From Lotus japonicus (Eukaryota; Streptophyta; Magnoliopsida; Fabales; Fabaceae), in contig NC_080043.1 in NCBI RefSeq assembly GCF_012489685.1, positions 66,519,920 to 66,583,919 of the forward strand: a DNA stretch of 64,000 nucleotides, given 5' to 3'. Below, in pieces: positions 39,753 to 50,405 of the stretch. How positions within the stretch are numbered: the first letter of the stretch is position 1; the number at the start of each line of letters is the position of its first letter. The notes beneath the pieces are model-generated. The model did no database searches. It saw nothing but the letters and a program-made list of their open reading frames with translations, and was not told the DNA's origin. A program made the position numbers and the translations under genes.

Positions 39753-40732
39753 CCAACAAAACCAAGTAGGTGACGATCAAGGATCTCTACAACGTCCGCC
39801 AATCTGAGGGTGAGACTCTGAAGCAATATGTAAAACGATTCAACGCAGCATCAGTCAAAATTGAGGAGTCAGAGCCGCACGCCTGTGCGCGCGCCTTCAA
39901 GTACGGGTTGCAACTGGGGAAGCTGAACAGTAAATTGAGCCGCAAACCGGCTCGGTCCATGGCAGAGATTCGGACGCGAGCCAACACCTACATCCTGGAC
40001 GAAGAGGATGATGCTTTCAAATGAAGGCGCGCGAAAAAGGAGAAAGACGGTGAGCTGGGGGACGCATCGCCGGAGGAAAAGCGGACTAAGGAAAGAGGAG
40101 AGAACAGCAAAAAGCGGGACAGGAAGGTAAGGATAGGAGAAAAGACTGCGAAGGAGCCATTGTATCCTAGGAAAGAAAACTTCGAGCGCCGCAGATCGTG
40201 GCATCAAGCTAACCCTCGCCGGCGAGAGGAGTCAGGAAAGAGTCTTAATGCCCATCTGACGGAGTTGCTTCGAGAAGTCAAAGTAACTCACGCAGTTGAG
40301 GAAGGCGAGAAAGATACCGGCCCGCCCCGAGTGGCGTTGGATAAAACAAAGTGGTGCGAGTACCACCGCTCAGCCGGCCACGATACGGGAGATTGCTTTA
40401 CCCTGAAAAACGAGATTGAGAGGCTCATTCGAGCAGGACGATCGCAGATGAATGACCGTGGCGATCGATGGAATGGAGAGCCGCAGCAAGGAAATCGGTA
40501 CAGAGGGGGTCGTCAGCAGGATGACCGCATGCGAGATGACCGCCGGCGCACGCCAACCGCGGACATGAAGGAAACATTGGCCACGAGGAAGAAGGGGTCG
40601 GGGGAGACCTTTAATAAAGACCTTGAGCCGCCAGTCGTTACAATAAATACAATCGCAGGTGGATTCGGTGGGGGCGGAGATACAGCGTCAGCGAGGAGAA
40701 GGCACGTGAGAGCAGTGACATCAGTGCAATAG
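39753..40732 (+). pseudogene. gag: gag of Tat-type element B, 3' part
   Basis: Once the solo LTR is left out, the frame of 36177-36647 continues in phase at 39758 but meets TAG at 39767-39769, where element A has CAG. It then reads DLYNVRQSEGETLKQYVKRF, passes a further stop at 40022-40024, and reaches the zinc-binding tail with WCEYHRSAGHDTGDCF (about 40350-40400). Beyond it is an arginine-rich tail ending near 40732. It shows the whole gag tail that is deleted in element A. Confidence 0.8.
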
Positions 40733-41760
40733 TATGAAACTCCGTTCGGTTTCCAGCATCCAGATATTGTGATATCGTTAGCCGATTTCGAAGGGATCAT
40801 GACGCACAAACACGATCCGATGGTCGTGATGATAAGGATCAACAGTTTTAACGTGCGGCGAGTTCTTTTGGACCAAGGGAGCTCCGCTGACATAATCTAT
40901 GGGGATGCTTTTGATCAACTGGACTGACGGACAAGGATTTGATGCCTTATACAGGGACATTGGTAGGTTTCTCGGGCGAGCAAGTTTGGGTACGCGGATA
41001 TGTGGATCTTGACATAGTCTTTGGTATCGACGATAACGCCAAGCTACTTTGTGTAAGGTATCTTGTATTGCAGGTTGTGGCATCCTATAATGTCATAATT
41101 GGACGGAATACACTCAATCGCCTCTGCGCAGTGATCTCGACGGCACATCTAGCGGTGAAATATCTGCTGATAAGTGGAAAAGTGGGGAAGATTGCAGTTG
41201 ACCAAAGGAGGGCGAGGGAATGCTACAACAATTTTCTCAGCTTGTATGGGAAGAAAGGAGCTAGCGAGGGGCACAGGTGTCATGAAGTTGAGATCGTCCA
41301 AGGAAATCAAGGCAGGCAAGGGGGATCGAAGAAGGAAGTTGATAAGAGGGTAGCAAGATCAGAGAGCAACGCAGGACAGGTCAAGGCAGGTGGCAGGACA
41401 GGTAAAGATGGGCAGTTTACAGACACCTATGCAGAGGAGCGTTGGGCGAACGTGATCGCAGATTTAGAGGCGTACAAATTCAGCGAGGGGTGTTAGCGAT
41501 CGAGCCCAGGCTCACGGTTAGTCAGGAGAGACGTTTAGAGAAGCAGGTAGAGGACAACTTTGACCTCTTCAGTTGGAGCCCAAAAGACCCAAAATTCTGG
41601 GAGTTATCGATGTTCAAGGCGGGCATGGAAGGAAATCAGCCCAGAAATGGCAATGAGTGGCTAGCAAGCACGTCTGGCACGAAGGATGTGGTGATGGGGA
41701 TGATACTTTCACCCAAGGGACTAGAAGCAGAAGTGTGTGGAAGACAGGGCTGAGGACGCG
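40733..41760 (+). pseudogene. Protease region and pre-RT stub of element B
   Basis: HPDIVISLADFEGI leads to the DQGSSADIIYGDAFDQL signature (about 40870-40922). After a one-base shift come LVGFSGEQVWVRGYVDLDIV and NVIIGRNTLNRLCAVIS (40939-41140), AECYNNFLSLYGKKG-like and EGHRCHEVEIVQGNQG. The stub LAIEPRLTVSQERRLEKQVE, DNFDLFSWS (41490-41580) is followed by a short tail ending at a stop near 41752. The RT, RNase H and integrase are absent here as in A. Confidence 0.8.
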
Positions 41761-41924
41761 ACATAGGGAGCAACCAAAAAACTAGGATTAAAAATAAAGA
41801 TGCACTCTTTTTCTCCGACACGAGAGTTTTTTAACGAGACATCCCTCAATGTAAAATTTACGAAAATCAAATACAAAAGAATATTCCCAAGTCATACTCC
41901 TAGCTGGACTACTATACGATGGTC

Positions 41925-42140
41925 GCTCGGTGGGAAAACGTCCCTGAAGGTGGCGATCCCAACACGACCTTGATGTCTGGGATCGCTCCGGGAAAGTCCG
42001 ACGCGAACCGCTGCTACCCAGGTAGCAATTCATTTAGCATGTCACGTTCGACCCGGTGGGAAAAATTCCCTGAAGGTGGCAATCCCAACAAGACCTTGAT
42101 GTCCGGGGATTGCTCCGGAAAGTCTAGCGCGAATCGCTGA
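41925..42140 (+). repeat. Tandem module in the spacer of element B
   Basis: Two copies of GGTGGGAAAA-(A/C)-TTCCCTGAAGGTGGC..CCTTGATGTC..GGGATCGCTCCGG occur in a row (about 41938-42015 and 42055-42138). Element A has one copy at 27582-27665. Confidence 0.75.
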
Positions 42141-42602
42141 CCTCTCGTTGGCGATATGTGCGGGTAGACTCCTTGCTCAAGGGCGGGCAGGCAATCCCAA
42201 AAAGTCTCCCCGAAACAGGGGCAAACGAGACTTCCCCGAAATATGGGCGAGAAATAAAAAACTAGGCATAAGTCTGGGTAAGCCTATATGGCCATTGGGT
42301 CCCTAGCAATCGTAAGCCCTCGCCGGGATAAAACCGGCGAGGCCGCACCTGCTTTTACGGGCAATATTGGTGCGGGGAGAAAGCCTCAGCCCCAGGCTGA
42401 GCTAAAGTCCTAGTTTCAATAGCACACGTTCAAAATAGCTACACGAGCATAAAACGCAAAGCCTAAACGGCACGAGGGCGCGAACGAGGAAAGAAATAAA
42501 CAAACGAAATTACGGCAAACCTTCACAAAATAATGTTGAGCGATATATTTACAAAAAATAATTGAATGAAAAAAAGGGGTAAGGAAAGATGAACACAAAA
42601 TA
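42141..42602 (+). other. Non-coding spacer of element B
   Basis: It contains GAAACAGGGGC and GAAATATGGGCGAG strings as in element A and becomes AT-rich towards 42600. No coding segment is seen. Confidence 0.5.
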
Positions 42603-43776
42603 TTCACATTACATTAACATCCTCTTTTTCTCTCGCCTTTTCAGCAGCCGCGAAATATGCAGCGTTGAAGCCTGGGGGGTCGTCCGGACCGACCAATCCA
42701 TGGGGAGTAACTTTCTTAAAGGCTCCCGTCCCGCTGAGGTCAATCCCCTCATAAAGATGTTGGACTTGAGCTCTGGCGAAGAAGAAGCCGCGACCACGCT
42801 CTTCAACGGCCTCAGCAGCAGCCTTGGCCGCCTACCTCGCCCGGAGAGTCTTGGCCTCAGAATCCACACGATGTTACGCATCCGCAGTAGCTTTGGCCTT
42901 AGCTCCCAACTCAGATCTCACCTCGACGAGGGATTCGTTCGTTGACCCCAACTCACTTTGAAGGAACGAGATCTCTTTGTCCTTTACGAGGCAAGCAACC
43001 CTACTCGCGGCGATCGCCTCAGCCTTTGCCCTCAGTTCCTGCTGCAAACCGTCCCGCTCGTCCTCCAGTTCCTCCACTCTGCCTTCAATAACGGACAAGT
43101 CATCCTCGCGGTAACTCAACTCGTTACCCAAGTTGTTCAATTTGGTCACTTGAGCCGCTACCTGGGTCAACAACTTGTCATGATCGCCATACGCTTTAAG
43201 TGTAGCGTGGCGATAACCCTCAGCCCTTTGACGAAGCTCTTCAGCTCCAACGGCTGTGGCCGAGTACTATGACAGCGTGGCGAAGAGACACCCCGCACGC
43301 AAAAGGCTTAAGTTGGCTTCTCGCGCCACACCGTCAAGATCAGGATTCTCGATTCCTCTCACACTAGCGAGGAAAGGTTCAGATAACATGAATTTGACAG
43401 GGGAAGGCCGCTGACTTGGAGAATGGCACATCTGCTCGTTCACAGTCGGATGGCTGGCGGCAGGGGAAGAACGTTGAAGCGGAAGCAGGGTAGCATGGGT
43501 TTTGCTTCCACTGCCGAGACTAGTGGTGGGGTCAGGGGAGGCCCTAGGGGGGCTTGTCCCGGTTTGGTGACATGAATGATCTGGTGAGAGGGCCGATTGG
43601 GGAGCACAAGAAGAAACATCTTCGAGAGCATGCTGATCGGCAGTGATTTCCTCAGGAAGGGGCGAGGGCTCCACTTCGCCCGCATGATCTAGTTCTTGGC
43701 GAGGGGCAGATGTCTCGCCAGCCCTGGGTTTCTTGGTTTTCTCTTTTTTCTTTTTCGACTTCTGAAGCGAGGAAGT
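42603..43776 (-). pseudogene. Antisense accessory ORF of element B, C-terminal part
   Basis: The visible part begins at the copia insertion point with a basic run (SKKKKEKTKKPRAGE). Next come a low-complexity segment (43267-43685), the block PSPVKFMLSEPFLASVRGIENP, and a coiled coil (42874-43173, VEELEDERDGLQQELRAKAE). The end is shared with element A: GFFFARAQVQHLYEGIDLSG, VTPHGLVGPDDPPGFNAAYF, KEDVN. A stop near 43265 and frame changes near 42870 break it. The N-terminal PF04195-like part lies beyond the inserted copia DNA. Confidence 0.75.
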
Positions 43777-44983
43777 TGTAAGATCAGTTTTGATCTAGTA
43801 GTACAACTCTATGTTTTGATGATTACAAGTTAACCTTTTGATATGAACAATTGTGGTACTCTAACGTGTTTTTCTGAGTGTGCTATTTGCAGGTTCTGAC
43901 CTCAACTCAATCTCACACGAATCAGAAGCACTGTGTATAAAGGGTGACCCAAGCAACGCTTTCGCATTCACCATGTTCAGTATGAACAGTGGAAAAGCTT
44001 CAGAAGTTCTGAAGTTATACAAACTCTGATGAGGACTCAGTCACTAGAAGCTCTGAAGATCCAGAAGTTCTAATAACCAAGAAACACTGAAGGTTCAGAT
44101 GTTCTGATGGTGTAGAAGACTCTGAAGATCCAGAAGCTGAATAGTGGAAACTCTGAAGTCCAGAAGCAAGAAACTCTGAAGGCCATGTTCTTCCCTCTGA
44201 GTTCAGAATCAGAAGATACAATGGTCAGAGGATCTGTGCTTTCCCTCTGACTCTGATCAACTGGCTTCACAAGTTCCAATATGAAGCATTCCCCTGATCA
44301 AGAGTCTCCTAGGTTTAAAGGTCGCGTCGCTATCCAAGTACAAAAGCAACTGTACCTTCCTGACGACCTACCTAACGTTCTCAGCCACAGCAGAAGCTGG
44401 ATTTTCCAGAACTGCCCTCCAACGGTAGCATTTCCCATGCATCGCTCAACCCTAATCCTTGGAGTATATAAAGAGGCTGAAGACTGAAAGAAACGGCTGG
44501 TAGAAGCATTCACATACGCAAGACAATCTAAAATTCTTCTAAGTTTTCTTTCATCTGAAATTCATTGAGTTTACTATTAGCTTTTTAGAAGCAAATCTCT
44601 TGTAAACAACTCTTTGATAAACAGTTTGTTTAGTTCCTTTAGGAGATCAAGGTTGATCGGATCCTAGAGAAGACTAAGAGAGTGAATCTTAGTGTGAGCT
44701 AAGTCAGTGTAATTGTTAGTCACTTGTAGGTTTCAAGTGCAGTTGTAACTCTTACCTGATTAGTGGATTGCCTTCATTCTAAGAAGGAAGAAATCACCTT
44801 AACGGGTGGACTGGAGTAGCTTGAGTGATTTATCAAGTGAACCAGGATAAAATCCTTGTGTGCTTTTCTATCTCTTATCTTTAGCACTTAAGTTCTCGAA
44901 AGATTTGTCAAAATCTTTAAGGTGGAAGTTTTATACTGAAAACGTTATTCAAACCCCCCTTTCTACCGTTTTTCATACCTTAA
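43777..44983 (+). repeat. 5' LTR of SIRE1-like element A
   Basis: 1,207 bp. It starts TGTAAGATCAGTTTTGATCT and ends TTTTTCATACCTTAA (the other copies end CCTTCA). Its first 750 bp are crowded with CTCTGAAG, CCAGAAG and TTCTGAAG strings in both directions. Confidence 0.9.
44465..44472 (+). promoter_or_regulatory. TATA box in the SIRE1-like 5' LTR
   Basis: TATATAAA in GGAGTATATAAAGAGG. The 3' LTR has TATATAAATAGG at the same place and the inverted LTR has a TATATA string. It marks the U3/R promoter of the element. Confidence 0.8.
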
Positions 44984-44985
44984 AT

Positions 44986-44997
44986 TGGTATCAGAGC
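44986..44997 (+). other. Primer-binding site, initiator tRNA-Met type
   Basis: TGGTATCAGAGC lies 2 bp inside the LTR, with the phrase AATTGGTATCAGAGCGCAAG typical for this lineage. Confidence 0.9.
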
Positions 44998-45055
44998 GCA
45001 AGTTCTGATTACCACACCTAACAGTGTTCAGTGATCCGGGCCGGTGTGAAAAACA

Positions 45056-46890
45056 ATGGCTGCCACCACCAGTGAAACTCAAAGAGATGGTTACAATGCA
45101 AAGCCTCCTATGTTCGACGGTCAAAGGTTCGAATATTGGAAAGATAGACTGGAAAGTTTCTTTCTGGGTTTCGATGCAGATCTCTGGGATATTATTGTGG
45201 ATGGCTACGAGCGTCCAGTTGATGCAGATGGCAAGAAGATCCCAAGGTCAGAGATGACTGCAGATCAAAAGAAGCTGTACTCACAACATCACAAAGCAAG
45301 AACAATTCTTCTAAGTGCTATTTCCTATGAAGAGTACCAGAAGATTACAGATCGTGAGTTTGCTAAAGGCATTTTCAAATCTCTGAAGATGTCTCATGAA
45401 GGAAACAAGAAAGTCAAAGAATCAAAGGCATTGTCTTTGATCCAAAAGTATGAATCCTTCATCATGGAGCCAAATGAGTCCATTGAAGAAATGTTCTCCA
45501 GATTTCAGTTGCTTGTAGCTGGCATACGACCTCTCAACAAGAGCTACACAACAAAAGATCATGTCATAAGGGTCATCAGGTGTCTTCCTGAAAGTTGGAT
45601 GCCTTTGGTGACTTCAATAGAGCTCACGAGAGATGTTGAGAATATGAGTTTAGAAGAACTCATCAGCATTTTGAAATGCCATGAGCTGAAGCGCTCAGAG
45701 ATGCAAGATCTGAGGAAAAAGTCCATAGCCTTGAAATCCAAATCTGAAAAGGCTAAGGTTGAGAAGTCAAAAGCTCTTCAAGCTGAAGAAGAGGAATCTG
45801 AAGAAGCATCAGAAGATTCTGATGAAGATGAGCTGACTCTGATCTCCAAGAGACTCAATCGCATCTGGAAGCACAGGCAGAGCAAATACAAAGGCTCTGG
45901 AAAGGCAAGAGGAAAGTGTGAATCCTCAGGTCAGAAGAAGTCCTCGCTTAAGGAAGTCACATGCTTTGAGTGCAAAGAATCAGGGCACTACAAAAGTGAC
46001 TGTCCAAGATTGAAGAAGGACAAGAAGCCAAAGAAGCACTTCAAGACCAAGAAGAGTCTGATGGTGACATTTGATGAATCAGAGTCAGAGGATGTTGACT
46101 CTGATGGTGAAGTCCAAGGACTCATGGCTATTGTCAAAGACAAAGGAGCAGAGTCAAAGGAAGCTGTTGACTCTGACTCAGAATCAGAAGGAGATCCTAA
46201 CTCAGACGATGAAAATGAGGTATTCGCTTCTTTCTCTACCTCTGAACTGAAACATGCATTGTCTGATATTATGGATAAGTATAACTCATTATTGTCTAAG
46301 CATAAGAAGCTGAAAAAGAACTTATCTGCTGTTTCCAAGACTCCTTCTGAACATGAGAAAATTATTTCTGATTTGAAAAATGATAATCATGCCTTGATCA
46401 ATTCTAACTCTGTGCTTAAGAACCAAATTGCTAAGTTAGAAGAAATTGTTGCATGTGATGCCTCTGATTGTAGAAATGAATCTAAGTATGAAAAGTCTTT
46501 TCAAAGATTCCTAGCTAAAAGCGTGGATAGAAGCTTAATGGCTTCAATGATCTATGGCGTAAGCAGAAATGGAATGCATGGCATTGGCTATTCTAAACCA
46601 ATTAGAAATGAGCCCTCTGTGTCTAAAGCTAAATCCTTATATGAATGCTTTGTTCCCTCTGGTACCATATTGCCTGATCCTGTACCTGCTAAAGTTGCTA
46701 AAAACCCTCTTAAAAAGGGATCTTTCTCTATGACTAAATATCATGCAAATATTCCTTTAAAATATCATGTTGAGACACCCAAGGTGATCAGAACCTCTGG
46801 GGTAACTACCAAGAGAGGACCCAGAAAGTGGGTACCTAAGGACAAGATTATCTATGTTGCAGATATCCTTGATAGCTCCACTGAAACACC
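45056..46890 (+). CDS. gag: gag of SIRE1-like element A
   Basis: It starts MAATTSETQRDGYNAKPPMF. The UBN2-type gag domain covers about residues 15-220 (FDGQRFEYWKDRLESFFLGF, RVIRCLPESWMPLVTSIELT). A lysine- and glutamate-rich linker follows, then one CCHC zinc knuckle (CFECKESGHYKSDC, coded at 45963-46004), acidic serine-rich stretches and a coiled-coil segment around residues 395-475. The frame runs open to 46966. The last part (from about 46860) overlaps the protease start in another frame and is probably not authentic. Gag forms the particle and binds RNA. Confidence 0.85.
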
Positions 46891-48611
46891 AATCATGGTA
46901 TCTGGACAGTGGATGCTCGCGTCACATGACAGGAGAAAGGCGTATGTTCCGAGAGCTGAAACTTAAGCCTGGAGGCGAAGTTGGCTTCGGAGGAAATGAA
47001 AAGGGTAAAATTGTTGGTACTGGTACTATTTGTGTAGATAGTAGTCCATGCATTGATAATGTGTTATTGGTAGACGGCTTAACGCATAACTTATTGTCTA
47101 TAAGTCAATTAGCTGACAAGGGTTATGATGTTATATTCAATCAAAAGTCCTGCCGGGCTGTAAGTCAGATCGATGGCTCTGTTCTGTTTAACAGCAAGAG
47201 GAAGAACAACATCTATAAGATCAGATTATCTGAGTTGGAGGCTCAGAATGTGAAGTGCCTTCTGTCTGTTAATGAAGAGCAGTGGGTATGGCATAGACGG
47301 TTAGGGCATGCCAGTATGAGAAAGATTTCTCAGCTGAGCAAGCTAAACCTTGTCAGGGGCTTACCCAATCTGAAGTTCGCTTCAGACGCTCTTTGTGAAG
47401 CATGTCAGAAAGGCAAATTCACAAAAGTCCCTTTCAAGGCAAAGAATGTTGTCTCAACCTCATGGCCGCTGGAACTTCTGCATATCGACCTTTTTGGACC
47501 AGTGAAAACTGAGTCTATAGGTGGCAAGAGATATGGGATGGTTATCGTTGATGACTATAGCCGCTGGACATGGGTAAAGTTTCTAACCCGCAAGGATGAG
47601 TCTCATGCTGTGTTCTCTACCTTCATTGCTCAAGTGCAAAACGAGAAGGCTTGTAGGATTGTGCGTGTCAGAAGTGACCATGGTGGAGAGTTTGAGAATG
47701 ACAAGTTTGAGAGTCTGTTTGATTCCTATGGAATTGCACATGATTTCTCTTGTCCCAGAACTCCTCAACAAAATGGTGTTGTTGAGAGGAAGAACAGAAC
47801 TCTTCAGGAAATGGCTAGAACCATGCTCCAAGAAACTGGCATGGCTAAGCACTTTTGGGCAGAGGCAGTAAATACAGCATGCTACATTCAGAACAGAATC
47901 TCTGTGAGACCAATTCTGAATAAGACTCCTTATGAATTGTGGAAGAACATAAAACCCAACATTTCTTATTTTCATCCTTTTGGCTGTGTTTGTTATGTTC
48001 TCAATACTAAGGATAGATTGCATAAATTTGATGCTAAGTCTTCTAAGTGTCTATTACTTGGTTATTCTGATAGATCTAAAGGTTTTAGATTTTATAATAC
48101 TGATGCTAAGACTATTGAAGAATCTATTCATGTTAGATTTGATGATCAGCTTGACTCTGACCAGTCAAAGCTAGTTGAAAAGTTTGCAGATTTAAGCATT
48201 AATGTTTCTGACAAAGGCAAAGCTCCAGAGGAAGATGAGCCAGAGGAAGATGAACCAGAGGAAGAAGCTGGTCCCTCTAACTCACAAACTCTGAAGAAGA
48301 GCAGAATCACTGCAGCTCACCCTAAGGAATTGATTCTGGGCAACAAAGACGAACCAGTCAGAACCAGATCTGCCTTCAGACCCTCTGAAGAGACCTTGCT
48401 CAGTCTGAAAGGATTGGTGTCCTTAATTGAACCCAAGTCCATAGATGAAGCTCTTCAGGACAAGGATTGGATTCTGGCCATAGAAGAAGAATTGAATCAA
48501 TTCTCCAAGAATGATGTGTGGAGCTTAGTGAAGAAACCTGAGAATGTCCATGTTATTGGAACGAAGTGGGTATTCAGAAACAAGCTGAATGAGAAAGGAG
48601 ATGTAGTCTGA
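46860..48611 (+). pseudogene. pol: pol of SIRE1-like element A: protease, integrase, RT start
   Basis: The protease signature WYLDSGCSRHMTGER lies at about 46892-46940. The integrase zinc finger follows (H-X-H and C-X2-C: WHRRLGHASM, ALCEACQKGK), then the catalytic core with [22 protein letters not shown] and [14 protein letters not shown]. The RT begins near [14 protein letters not shown] residues. The frame differs by one base from gag, through a programmed shift or a mutation. It ends at TGA 48609-48611, where element B has an Arg codon, which fits a CGA to TGA change. Integrase would insert the DNA copy; this copy is broken. Confidence 0.85.
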
Positions 48612-49958
48612 AACAAGGCAAGGCTAGTTGCTCAAGGCTACAGCCAGCAGGAAGGAATAAACTACACTGAAACATTTGCTCCGGTAGCAAGACTGGAGGC
48701 AATCAGACTGTTGATCTCTTTCTCAGTAAATCACAACATAGTTCTACATCAGATGGACGTAAAGAGTGCCTTCCTAAATGGTTATATCTCAGAGGAAGTC
48801 TATGTTCATCAACCCCCAGGTTTTGAAGATGAGAAGAAACCAGACCATGTGTTCAAATTGAAGATATCACTCTACGGTCTGAAGCAAGCTCCCAGAGCAT
48901 GGTATTAGAGACTTAGCTCATTCCTTCTGGAGAATGAGTTTGTAAGGGGTAAAGTAGATACAACTCTTTTTTGCAAGACTTATAAAGATGATATCTTAAT
49001 TGTGCAAATTTATGTTGATGATATTATATTTGGTTCTGCTAATCAATCTCTATGCAAAGAATTTTCTGAGATGATGCAGGCTGAATTTGAGATGAGTATG
49101 ATGGGAGAATTAAAGTACTTTCTGGGAATACAAGTTGATCAAACACCAGAAGGAACATATATCCATCAGAGCAAGTACACTAAAGAACTTCTGAAGAAGT
49201 TCAATATGCTGGAATCTACAGTGGCCAAGACTCCAATGCATCCTACATGCATTCTGGAGAAAGAAGATAAAAGTGGTAAAGTATGTCAGAAGCTCTATCG
49301 TGGCATGATAGGTTCACTTCTATACTTAACTGCATCTAGGCCAGACATATTATTTAGTGTTCACTTATGTGCTCGTTTCCAATCAGATCCAAGGGAAACC
49401 CACTTAACTGCTGTTAAGAGGATCCTAAGGTATCTGAAAGGCACCACTAACCTTGGCTTGATGTATAAGAAAACATCAGAGTATAAGCTTTCAGGTTATT
49501 GTGATGCTGATTATGCTGGAGATAGAACAGAGAGAAAAAGTACTTCTGGAAATTGTCAATTTCTGGGAAGCAATCTAGTCTCATGGGCAAGCAAGAGGCA
49601 ATCAACCATTGCACTATCGACTGCAGAGGCAGAATATATCTCAGCAGCAATATGCAGCACTCAGATGCTCTGGATGAAACATCAGCTGGAGGATTATCAG
49701 ATCCTTGAGAGCAATATCCCAATCTATTGTGATAATACTGCTACAATCTCATTGAGTAAGAATCCTATCTTGCATTCAAGGGCAAAGAACATTGAGGTAA
49801 AGTATCACTTTATTAGAGATTATGTTCAGAAGGGCGTACTTCTTCTGAAGTTTGTTGATACTGACCATCAATGGGCAGATATCTTTACAAAGCCCTTAGC
49901 AGAGGATAGATTTAATTTTATTCTGAAAAATCTAAACATGGACTTTTGTCCAGAGTGA
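48612..49958 (+). pseudogene. pol: pol of SIRE1-like element A: RT and RNase H
   Basis: It is the same frame as the previous part. It reads [40 protein letters not shown] and [12 protein letters not shown], then TAG at 48906-48908 (element B has GAG). The catalytic YVDD box lies at 49011-49022, the mid block [20 protein letters not shown] follows, and then RNase H with STAEAEYISAA and KYHFIRDYVQKG. It stops at 49956-49958 after MDFCPE. Confidence 0.85.
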
Positions 49959-50405
49959 AGATGGATCAGAACCTCTGACTACGATACTTCTTGATCAGAA
50001 GATGTCTAGTCCAGAAGGTAACTCAATCAGAGTGTGTGTACCTACTGGTACTGACTCTGAAGCTGAGACAAGAACACGTGTGTCAGTATTTCTGATGCAT
50101 AGTTCCTTGTGCCCGTGTGACAGTCTGTTATGATTGCGTGTAGATATGCTTCTCTCCTGTGTGTGATTTGTGTATTTTACTGTTACTATCTATCTTTAAT
50201 TTTCAACCGTTGATCTTAAAGTGCTTTTTGAATCAACAACGGTTATTTGATAAAACCCACTATACACACACGATCTCGTTCACTTCCGGTTTTTACTCTC
50301 GCTCTCTCTCTGCTTTTTCAAAACCGCCTTTTCTCGATTTCTCTCTCGATCTCTCTTCATCTTTCAACCTTCATCTTCTACCTCAAACCTTCAACCACTT
50401 CAAAA
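49959..50405 (+). other. Region between pol and the env-like ORF
   Basis: Non-coding. It contains CTCTGA- and CAGAAG-type strings, then a pyrimidine-rich stretch (50280-50400, TCTCGCTCTCTCTCTGC) directly before the env-like ATG. Such a stretch could serve as a splice acceptor region for a subgenomic RNA, but no junction can be shown. Confidence 0.5.

Noticed and set aside
44015..44513. Several open frames of about 70 codons inside the SIRE1-like LTRs (also at 54921-55419 and 56111-56609)
   Set aside because: They are repeated only because the LTRs are repeated, lie on both strands over the promoter, and consist of the short CAGAAG-type repeats.
46860..46966. Last part of the gag frame past the protease start
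   Set aside because: The protease signature DSGCSRHMTG is in another frame over the same bases, so the extension is probably not translated as gag.
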